Shown here in pieces: positions 55,640-64,000 of a stretch of 64,000 nt of DNA. The stretch is from Anopheles merus (lineage: Eukaryota > Arthropoda > Insecta > Diptera > Culicidae). The stretch is taken from positions 3,480,273-3,544,272 of the forward strand of contig NC_054083.1 in NCBI RefSeq assembly GCF_017562075.2, read 5' to 3'. The position numbers and the translations under genes are program-made. A model generated the notes under the pieces. It was not told the DNA's origin. It made no database searches and saw nothing but the letters and a program-made list of their open reading frames with translations. Every line of letters starts with the position of its first letter. The stretch's first letter is position 1.

Positions 55640-56700
55640 AGTCGACCTCAAGTGTGAATCCGTTCGATAACCTTTCCCTATTGGAGGGTAATGAACCGTT
55701 GCCCAATCTGGCACCATTAAATGGAGTTAAAAGATTGCATACAACACGGGTACCAAACAAAAAGACAATAAAACAAATTATTAAAGCTTCACCCAAAAAG
55801 GCATCTCGACGTCACGACAACGCAACCCCACGCCAACCCCAGGGCTCCAAACCCCCCCGTGACGCTCGCACTCATCCACGTTCCCGTAACCCTTCCAATC
55901 CCAGCAATCTGGCGTTCCCTAGTGAACCCAGATCTTTCTCCAGGTCATCCCTCCCAAGCCTGTCAGAGATTTTACATTCTCTCCTTGACTCCCTCCACCT
56001 CCCGGAACCCCATTCCGGGTTGATACCCCTGGCATTTCCTTTCCTAAGAGGAATGGTCAGGCAATGGTTATCAAAATGGCCATGTCTAAGTATGATGGTC
56101 CGCTTGGATGATTAATGCCTCCAATGACTACTATACTACAATGGAACTGCAGACGTTTTTTGGGAAAAATAGATTCTTTTAAAGTATTACTAGGGCAATA
56201 TAATTGTAATGCATTTGCCCTAAGTGAAACTTGGCTCTCACCCGATAAAAATATTACCTTCCCGGGATATAATATTATTTGTCAAGATCGACATGATCCA
56301 ACTAGCGATAGGCGTGGTGGGGGAGTGTTAATTGGTATTCGTAGCAGTCACAGCTTCAGCAGAATACCCGTCCCCACACCCGAGGTAATCGAATACGTCG
56401 CGATCCAGGCAAAGCTAGGGGATCTTGACGTTTCTATTGCCTCAATTTATATCCCACCGGGAGCCAATCTGGATCCAAAGAAGATCAACAAGGATCTTGA
56501 GACAGTAGTAACGGTACTACCAAAACCATTTTTCATCCTGGGCGACTTTAACGCCCATGGATCAGATTGGGGTTGCACGCATGACGATAATCGTGCACCA
56601 ATCATTAGGGATATTTGCGACACACACAGTTTGACAATTCTAAACTCTGGTGAAGCAACTAGGGTGCCCTCACCTATGGCACGACCCAGCGCAATAGACC

Positions 56701-57188
56701 TGTTACGACGGCGAACGGATCTGTGGGCCACGCGAAGGATGCGGCCTTGTAAATCAAACCCGCTCGGGTAACAGCGATCTTCTCAACCGTTCGACACCAA
56801 TAATCAACCTTCCCGCTAGTTGCTCTCTCAAGTAATTTGAGGAGCCTATGCCGCAGAAGGGGGTGAAGAGGGATGAGAGATTTCTTTCTTGATCCGAATA
56901 TGCAAAATTAAAAAGGAGGTTTCTTAGAGTTGCAAAATCCGAATGATTATTTATTGAGAGTTCGGTCCCTTTTATACCCCCGGAAGCCCATACATTTTTA
57001 AGGTGTTAATGTATCCTTTCCGAGGATAATTAGTATATAAGTGTACGTACGCGTGAGTGGCGCATGTTAGTCTTTGTGACGCATTTTTATTCCGCTTTTA
57101 CACGTAGCGTTCCCGGTTTCTAGATTAAGGTGATCGCACACCACGCGAAATACAGTTTGAGACGTTTTGAATAATCGCACGCGTAACA
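56701..57188 (-). mobile_element. Solo LTR, 488 bp, in LINE endonuclease
   Basis: The termini are TGTTACG and CGTAACA, with a 5-bp duplication AGACC at 56696-56700 and 57189-57193. Removing it restores the endonuclease frame. On the minus strand TATAAAAGGG (about 56970) is followed by AATAAATAA, so the LTR probably reads on the minus strand. Confidence 0.85.
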
Positions 57189-58251
57189 AGACCTTTCTCT
57201 TTGTTCGTCGTCTTTAGGGCTGGATTCTATGTGGAAGGTAATCCAAGACCCGCTTGGTAGCGACCATCTGCCAATAAAGATCTCGATTATCAAGAGGAGT
57301 CGCACAGTCGATCAAGTCCCCGTTAATTGTGACTTAACGAGGAACATCGACTGGACGAAATACGGCGACCAAATGACCGCTTTGCTAATCCGCGTACAAC
57401 CCAGTTTCTCCGTAAATGAGGAGTATGCAAATCTCGTTATGGCGATAAACGAGTGCGCCCTCGGTGCCCAAACGAGGCCGCCCCCCCAGGCAAGGATTTT
57501 TAAAAGACCACCCACTCCTTGGTGGGACGCGGATTGTAAACCGGCATTCTCAGCGAAGCGGAAGGCTTTTGCCAGGTATAGAGACACCGGTTCCATGGAT
57601 CTATACATTCATTATAGAGGCCTGGAGCGTAGGTGCAAAAACTTGCTTAAAGCAAAAAAAAGGTCATACTGGCCGAGGTATGTCAAAAACCTCAAGCCTT
57701 CCACTTCGCTAACGGAGCTTCAGAGCGTGGCGAAAAGGATGCGCAATAGCAAAGCAACAAACGAGAGCGAAAGGGTTTCTGGGGCATGGCTAGAGCCATT
57801 TGCACAAAAAGTCTGCCCTGATTTCGCTCAAGCACCACCATTTCAACAGAGTGCTCATGGGAGTGATCCGCAAATGGATTCACCGTTCTCAATGGTTGAG
57901 CTATCGCTTGCTTTGTACTCCAGCAACAATTCGTCTCCAGGACTGGATCAGATTCGGAACAAATTGCTCCATAATCTGCCAGATCTGGCGAGGAAACGAC
58001 TGTTGAGATTATTCAACATTATGTTGGAGCTTAACACCGTCCCGTTGGAGTGGAGAGAAGTGAAAGTAGTCACCCTTTTGAAACCTGGTAAACCGGCATC
58101 AGAATACAACTCATATCGACCGATAGCAATGTTATCTTGTCTGCGAAAATTATTTGAGAAAATGATTCTTTTTAGACTGGACAATTGGCTTGAATCCAAA
58201 GGCCTCTTGTCAAGTACCCAATTTGGCTTTCGCAAAGGCAAGGGTACCAAC

Positions 58252-58931
58252 TAGTGTTGGGTAAAGTAGCACAATTCAGTGTGCTGTGCGCACACGCACA
58301 TTGCCCTAAGTGTGCTGTGCGCACTGTGCGCACAGTGCGCACTTCGAACCAGTGCCAAAGTGCTAGCACAGTGCTAGCACTATCGCACAGTGCTAGCACT
58401 TTCGCACAGTGCGCTCTCTGAGCACAGTGCGCTCTCTCAGCACAGTGCGCTCTCTGAGCACTGTGCGGAAGTGCTAGCACAGTGCTAGCACTTTCGCACA
58501 GTGCGCTTTCTGAGCACAGTGCGGAAGTGCTAGCACAGTGCTAGCACTTTCGCACAGTGCGCACTCTTCGCACAGTGCGCTCTCTCAGCACAGTGCGCTG
58601 TCTCAGCGCAGTGCGCTCTCTCAGCAAAGTGCGCTCTCTCAGCAAAGTGCGCTCTCTCAGCAAAGTGCGTTCTCTCAGTAAGTCTTCATGCAGATTTGTT
58701 GCCTTGCAGCGTGTTCAGAGAGCGTACTGTGTAAAGAGTGCGCACTGTGCGAAAAGTGTGCTCAGAGAGCGCACTGTGCGAAGTGTGCGCATTGTGCGAA
58801 AAGTGCTAGCACTGTGCTAGCACTTCCGCACTGTGCTAGCACAATGCGCACTTCAAGCACTGTGCTGTGCTGTGCGCACAGTATGGTGTGCTGTGCGCAC
58901 AGTGCGCACAATAGCACTTTACCCAACACTA
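58252..58931. mobile_element. Fold-back hAT MITE made of minisatellite DNA, 680 bp
   Basis: The terminal inverted repeats read TAGTGTTGGGTAAAGT at both ends. The 8-bp duplication GTACCAAC (58244-58251 and 58932-58939) points to the hAT superfamily. The interior is almost wholly AGTGCTAGCAC and CACAGTGCGCTCTCT-type repeats in the left two-thirds and their reverse complement on the right, so one strand can fold on itself. Removing it restores the RT frame. Confidence 0.88.
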
Positions 58932-60990
58932 GTACCAACGATTGCTTGGCACTGCTTGTGTCCGAAATCGAGATGGCTCATTCTCGTAAAGAAATGATGG
59001 CATCTGCATTTCTTGACATCAAGGGGGCTTTTGACTCAGTATCAGTCAATGTTCTGTGTCAAAAGTTAGAATCGGCGGGCTTAACCCCAAGACTGAATAA
59101 CGTCTTATTCAACCTCCTTTCAGAAAAGGCAATGAATGGCTTCATGAAAATTCGGAGAGTCAGCTTTTATGGACTACCACAAGGGTCCTGTTTGAGCCCC
59201 TTGTTGTACAATTCTTATGTGAAATGATATAGATACTTGCCTTGCACCTGGCTGTAGCCTTAGGCAATTGGCGGACGACGGTGTTGTATCAGTCGCCAGC
59301 AACAACATCGCCGACCTTCAAAGTCCTTTGCAAACCACACTCAACAATTTAGAAGTGTGGGCCACAAACCTAGGTATCGAGTTTTCTCCAGAGAAAACGG
59401 AAATGCTGATATTCTCTTTCTTTTACAACACTGAGAGTAATAGACGCTTGAATTTGGTTGACCCAAAGGTCGATATCTTTTTATATGGTAAAAAGATATC
59501 CATTGCCAGATCTTTTCGATACCTAGGGGTTTGGTTTGATATCAAAAATGTATGGAGGACACATATTGACTATCTGGTACAGAAGTGTACAAGAAGAATC
59601 AATTTTCTCAGAACGATTACCGGACTCTGGTGGGGTGCACACCCCAAAGACGTCCTTAACCTATATAAGACTACGATACTGTCCGTCTTGGAGTATGGTT
59701 GCATATGCTTCCACTGGGCAGCCAAGTCGCATTTAATCCGGCTTGAGAGGGTTCAGTATCGCTGTCTTAGAATCGCGCTAGGTAGCATGAAGTCGACTCA
59801 TAACATGTCACTCGAAGTGATGTCCGGAGTGATGCCGCTAAAGCTACGTTTTGAGCTACTATCGCTTCGCCTTTTCGTCCGCTCTACAGTATCAAATCCC
59901 TTGATAATCGAGAACTTTCAAACACTGCAAGAGATAGGTTCTAAATGCAAAATCATGAAGGTCTATCATAATTTTATTTCCTTACAGGTGCACCCTAGTA
60001 CTTCTCAAAGTATAACTAGTGCCAGCTTACCAGAGTCCTGCAGTTCCATTTTAAGTGTAGATACCTCATTGAAGGAGGAAATTTAAGGTATCCCCGATAA
60101 CCTTCGCCGGATGACAATTCCCAGCAAATTTGTGGAGAAACATGGCCATGCTAACAGTAACCATTTTTATACTGACGGGTCCTCATCAGAGCAGGGCATT
60201 GGCTTTGGTGTATACAACACGTGCTCCGAAGCATTCTTTAAATTACGCCAACCATGCTCAGTATGTGTAGCGGAGCTCGCCGCAATCTTTTATGCCTTAT
60301 TATTGATAAGTGCATGCCCTGCGGATCAATATGTAATTTTTTCAGACAGCTTAAGCGCTATTGAAGCATTAAAATTCGTAAAGGCTGTTAAGAGCCCAGA
60401 CCATTTTGTGAAAGAAATTGTAAAGGTTTTAAGCTCACTGTTTGAAAAGTCGTTTCGCATATCGTTAGTATGGTTGCCTGCTCATTGTGGTATACCAGGA
60501 AATGAACAAGCAGACCATTTGGCCAAAAGGGGAGCTGCAGAAGGGTCTCTTTTTGATAGGCCTATCCTTCCTCATGAGTACTTGCAGGCCCCACAGGCGT
60601 TTTGCATGGCACGTTGGCAAAATCTGTGGGACTCGGATGAACTCGGAAGGTTTCTGTATACAATCACTCCTCGTGTAAGCTTGAAGCCTTGGTTCCATAA
60701 CACCCCTGATGTCTAGACTTAGGTCTAATCATTTCGCATTGGGTGCACATCTCCAGCGTATAGGACTGGTCGACTCCAAGGTATGTGGCTGCGGGCTTGG
60801 ATTCCACGACATGGATCATCTTTTGTGGTCCTGCGTGGAATACGAGTCTGCTCGACCTGCCTTACTGGACGCGGTCGAAAAACTGGGAAAATGTACTGAT
60901 ATTCCGATTCGGGATATATTAGCGGCATCGGACTGGGAATTCCTAAAGGCCATATTCGATTTCTTTAGGAGAAACGGATTAACTGTGTGA

Positions 60991-61677
60991 CTTTCCTTAA
61001 GCAAAATGTCTGTGAACCAACCAACATTGTTGGCAACAGCAATCTTGCATCCTATCTTATTTCCTCTTGTTTGTCCATGTGTTACATGTTGTACATCGCT
61101 TGTATGTTTGTGATGGATGAATGTATGCATGAATGTAAGAATGAATGAGTGCAATGTGTATGGCTGAATAATCGGCATTGACGGCAGGCAGAAGATCGTT
61201 GCTTGAACGATGTTCTTGCAAGGATTTATTAGATAACTGGAGCAATACAGACCCCCGCCATGTCACTCTGACCACTGATGGAAAGGACTACAACGATACA
61301 GACCTTCGCAATGTGATTTGGGCCAATAAATTGGACTACACTCGGACCACTTCGGATGGATGGATTTAACGAAATGCCTGGATTCCAAACGATACAGACC
61401 CCCGCGATGCAATTTGGAATATTGAACTAGAATAGACAACCTCGAAACCCGAATGATGTAGACCTTCGCCACGCTTATAGGACCAACAATCATGGACTGG
61501 ATTGATCAAAACCAAACCGTCCGAGTACACCTGGGATAAGGTGCCCTTCCATGGCTCAGAGAAGGAAATGTCTCCCTGCCAATATGGATTGTAGCGCCAT
61601 GAACTACCTTTGTATTTTCTACTCTTAAGCAATACGGCCTTTTTGGACCGTTACTCCTGAATAATAAAAAAAAAAAG
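60991..61677 (+). other. I-clade LINE 3' UTR with internal short repeats
   Basis: Non-coding. Four variants of GATACAGACC-YYCGC-RATG lie near 61244, 61288, 61390 and 61456. Ends AATAATAAAAAAAAAAAG. Confidence 0.6.
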
Positions 61678-61690
61678 ACACCTATCCCAT

Positions 61691-62628
61691 TAACTACTCA
61701 GGATGAATTAAAAGTGGAGGATATTGAAAAGTTTGTACGGCCAAACTATTTGTCTATCTTTGAGTTAGATGAGCTTTTAGGAATAATTCATTAACATCAG
61801 CAAGTGTTATTGAGAACTAATGCAAATTTGACAGCAACTAACGTGGTGAAACACAAAATAGTAACGAAAGATGAGGAAACCACTTACACAAAAAGTTACA
61901 GATATCCACATCATCTGAAACATGATGTAGAAGAACATATCAAGGAATTATTAAAAAGCGGTATAATTTTTCCTTCATACTCCCATACTCATGACCGATA
62001 TGGGTGGTTCCAAAAAAATCGCCTCTGGAATGAAAAAAATCCGAGTGGTTATTGACTATCGTAAATTAAACGACAAAACAACTAACGACAAATACCCGAT
62101 GCCTCAGATCGAGGAAATTTTAGATAATCTTGGAAAATCCTCATACTTTTCCATATTAGATTTAAAATCTGGATTTCATCAAATAGAGATGGACCCCTCA
62201 CATCGGGAAAAAACGGCATTCAGTACCCCTAATGGTCATTACGAATTTAACAGAATGCCATTCGGACTCAAAAATACCCCTGCTACCTTTTAGCGGGCAA
62301 TGAACGGTATTCTTGCCGAGTTAATTGGTAGAGTTTGTTTTGCGTATTTAGATGACATAATTGTTACTGGAAAATACTTGCAAACCCACTTAAAAAATCT
62401 TTCAGTGGTATTAAAACGTCTAGCTATGTTCAATCTTAAAATTCAGCTAGATAAGTGTGAGTTTTTACGTAGAGAAGCTGAATTCTTTGGACATGTTGTA
62501 ACATGTGAGGGAATCAAGCCAGACCCCGAAAAAGTAAAAAAAAATTGGAATGGAAATTACCTAAACATAGAAAGAAATAAACATCAACAATCAACATCAA
62601 CATCAACAATCAAACATTTAGGGATTTA
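61691..62628 (+). pseudogene. Gypsy reverse transcriptase
   Basis: RT resumes after the LINE. VKHKIVT and SYRYPHHLK start the domain, then the VIDYRKLND block, the first catalytic motif ILDLKSGFHQI, FNRMPFGLKN, a stop within TF-x-RAMN (62292-62294), and the catalytic FAYLDDIIV near 62340. A one-base shift in an A-run near 62540 and a CATCAA expansion (about 62582-62612) precede the LGI motif that closes RT. The short deletion near 62000 also shifts frame. Not functional. Confidence 0.85.
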
Positions 62629-62766
62629 GAGGTCAATGTGAGCGTGTGGATATCTAACGCTTTAGAGAGAGGAATCGAGACTCTCAAAACTGAGCTTTGC
62701 GCGCAAGTGGAGCGTAAGTTGGAGACAACATTGCGTGAAACGTTAAGAGTTATAGAAGCCTAAAAA

Positions 62767-64000
62767 ATGTCTAAGGTGGCCTTGCGTGCAACTTCTGACA
62801 CTATGAAAACCAGCGAAACAGTGCAAGAAGTAAATTTAGAATCATGGGCGACGGTCACTAAAAACAGGAAGAGGACAAATAGCGGGGACAGTAATGTTCA
62901 AACTATTATTAATAGATTTGACGAGGGAAACAATAAAGTTACTCCCAGAATTAGGAAAAATGACGATATGAAGGAGTCCATGGGAAAAAATAAAAACAAA
63001 AATAATAATAAAACACTGGTTATTGTTCCTAAGGTGGTTCAGTCTTACGATACGACAAGAGCTGATCTACGTGCGAAATTGGATCCGAGGCGACAGCAAA
63101 TATCGGAATTCCGTAATGGCAAAGACGGTCAAGTTTATGTTCAATGTTCTGCTCAGGCGAATTTAGATAATGGGGCCCTTTCCGTTGTAAGTTCATAGGC
63201 TGAAATTTCAGCCTGTCAGCTGTTTGCATTGTATAGCAGTTTTCGAGCAGCTATCTAAGTGAGTAAATATACAGGTGGGCTTATCCCAAGGTGTATGAAT
63301 TTAGAAGGCTGATTTTTATCAATAATTTTTACTCGTGCCATTGGCAAGGAAGCCAAATACCCGTCTCCTAAAATGCCTTCTACTTCATTTCTAACATTGG
63401 GGCCCTTCACGATTCTAGTTAGTTTTTTGTATGGAGGTTGACAGTTTGAGGTTGAAATCATGTAAACACGCCATGCAAACCCACACAAAAAACTAGCCTG
63501 CAATTTTCAGTCTAGATTATTCTAGCCGCCAAGCTAGAATTAGATTCGAGTAACTGCTCGAAAACACGGGTTTGTTTACATTTATCCCAAGGTGCATTAA
63601 AGAGATCACGTGGTGGAATCTAGAATCAAAGTGTATGTAGTCCAGGTAGTCTCATAGCATTTTTTGATAACCAATTTTGAACATCACTTTTTGACAGTAC
63701 GAGTGAAAACTTTTGCTCCAACGAGCTTCTTTGAGGCTTGACGAATACTCAAAACACTCTTAAAATCTTTATTCAGAAGCAGAAGCAATAAAAATCAACC
63801 TTCTAAATTCATACACCTTGGGATAAGTCACCCTGTATATTCTACCCATTTGGATAGCTGCCCGAAAACTGCTATACAATGCAAACAGTTGACAGGCTGA
63901 AATTTCAGCCTACGAACTTCAAACGGAAAGGGCCCCAATATTGGATTTGATCGTTGTAAAATTTCTAGGAGCATACATGTTATGCGTTGTTTTAAATGTG
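62767..64000 (+). pseudogene. LINE ORF1 (Gag-like) interrupted by the 765-bp MITE
   Basis: Open from ATG 62767, and also upstream to about 62630 except for a TAA at 62761. A Lys/Asn-rich middle is followed by a segment (DLRAKLDPRRQQISEFRNG) resembling the conserved region before the knuckles in R1-group ORF1 proteins. At 63171 the MITE interrupts. Beyond it, 63940-64000 continues in the same frame into RCFKC, the start of a CCHC knuckle. The exact in-phase resumption supports the MITE boundaries. Clade assignment is tentative. Confidence 0.6.
63172..63936. mobile_element. Composite GGGGCC MITE, 765 bp, 3-bp target duplication AAT
   Basis: Both outer ends read GGGGCCCTTTCCGTT, giving inverted repeats of about 150 bp. 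AAT flanks both sides (63169-63171 and 63937-63939). The inner part 63399-63936 is a complete 538-bp family member, with the GGGGCCCTTCACGATTCTAG end internal. About 78 bp of unassigned DNA (63321-63398) links it to the left terminal block. Confidence 0.85.

Larger units (their letters stand above)
56115..60990 (+). pseudogene. I-clade LINE ORF2: endonuclease, reverse transcriptase, RNase H
   Basis: The start at 56115 gives an endonuclease with QWNCRRF, the catalytic SETW, GDFNAHGSDWG and, after the solo LTR (56701-57188), GSDHLPI at about 57255. RT begins near 57890 (SPGLDQIRN, YRPIAML). It is split in the GFRKGKGT block by the hAT MITE (58252-58931), resumes with FLDIKGAFDSVS and LPQGSCLSPLLY, then shows a one-base frameshift near 59226 before the catalytic LADDG at about 59270. 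RNase H (about 60160-60560) shows YTDGSS, AELAAIFYAL, SDSLSAIEAL and WLPAHCGIPGNEQAD. A stop near 60085 and a frame change near 60715 complete the damage. The C-terminal CGCG-x5-DMDHLLWSC motif is intact. Confidence 0.85.
54342..61677 (+). mobile_element. I-clade LINE, nearly full length, with two nested insertions
   Basis: Flanked by the 13-bp duplication ACACCTATCCCAT (54329-54341 and 61678-61690). The order is 5' UTR, ORF1, ORF2 with endonuclease, RT and RNase H, 3' UTR, and a TAA/A-rich tail. An RNase H domain after RT and a triple-knuckle ORF1 place it in the I clade, like mosquito MosquI elements. Its ORFs carry a few frameshifts, and a solo LTR (56701-57188) and a hAT MITE (58252-58931) sit inside ORF2. 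Confidence 0.88.
51740..62628 (+). mobile_element. 17.6/297-like gypsy element, split by an I-clade LINE, 3' end missing
   Basis: A putative 5' LTR, a primer site, Gag, protease and RT occur in order across this span. The segments 51740-54341 and 61691-62628 join exactly when the LINE and one copy of its 13-bp target duplication are removed. RNase H, integrase and the 3' LTR are absent; from about 62629 the sequence is a LINE ORF1. Confidence 0.8.
62629..64000 (+). mobile_element. LINE ORF1 region (R1/Waldo-like?), split by a MITE, runs off window
   Basis: Follows the gypsy RT directly at about 62629 and continues past the window end. A Gag-like ORF occupies 62630-63171 and 63940-64000, with the 765-bp MITE between. 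No 5' UTR was seen, so it is probably a 5'-truncated insertion. Confidence 0.55.

Noticed and set aside
58252..58931. CRISPR array in the regular AGTGCTAGCAC/AGTGCGC repeats
   Set aside because: Repeats are overlapping and palindromic without unique spacers, inside a hAT-bounded MITE in a eukaryotic genome.

Overview
The window looks like repeat-dense, probably heterochromatic DNA from a mosquito, most likely Anopheles. The main clue is a short tRNA-derived repeat resembling the SINE200 family known from Anopheles gambiae, present in several copies. The rest of the repertoire also fits an insect: copia-type, BEL/Pao, 17.6-like gypsy and CsRn1-like gypsy LTR elements, RTE and I-clade LINEs, and many MITEs. 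Species cannot be fixed from the sequence. I see no convincing intact host gene. Almost everything assignable is a transposable element, a fragment of one, or a duplication of fragments.

Layout. 1-786: start of a CsRn1-like gypsy element on the minus strand (gag, tRNA-Trp primer site, LTR). 787-4102 and 40265-43258: two arms of a >3 kb inverted repeat facing each other across about 36 kb. 4127-10115: a MITE split by a copia element (4382-10105), itself carrying a Tc1/mariner-type MITE, a SINE and an internally deleted LTR element. 8403-20147 and 20148-29625: a recent tandem duplication of about 8.4 kb (not counting an RTE LINE, 14857-18158, that landed in the first copy only). The second copy has an extra internal partial duplication. 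29643-33593: low-complexity and tandemly repeated DNA. 33594-39287: a BEL/Pao element with LTRs and a 5-bp target duplication but decayed coding. 39410-40248: a Harbinger-type MITE.

Beyond the right arm, 43260-46220 holds small possible exon remnants and a diverged repeat. 46220-47552 is a truncated LINE, 47638-49354 a hAT-like non-autonomous element, 49362-50758 a shared repeat plus an RTE fragment, and 51116-51656 a MITE. From about 51740 to 62628 lies a 17.6-like gypsy element carrying two SINEs and split by a 7.3-kb I-clade LINE (54342-61677), which is itself split by a solo LTR (56701-57188) and a fold-back hAT MITE (58252-58931). The window ends in a LINE ORF1 split by a 765-bp MITE with 3-bp target duplications.

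These parts form a stratigraphy rather than a pathway. Target-site duplications at almost every insertion give the order of events: the arms predate the solo LTR in the right arm, copia predates the tandem duplication, and the duplication predates the full-length RTE. The RTE is the only long element ORF that is uninterrupted from end to end. Nothing here resembles a CRISPR, toxin or biosynthetic locus. The most unusual items are the large inverted repeat, the tandem duplication with its chimeric spliced ORF, and the composite and fold-back MITEs.
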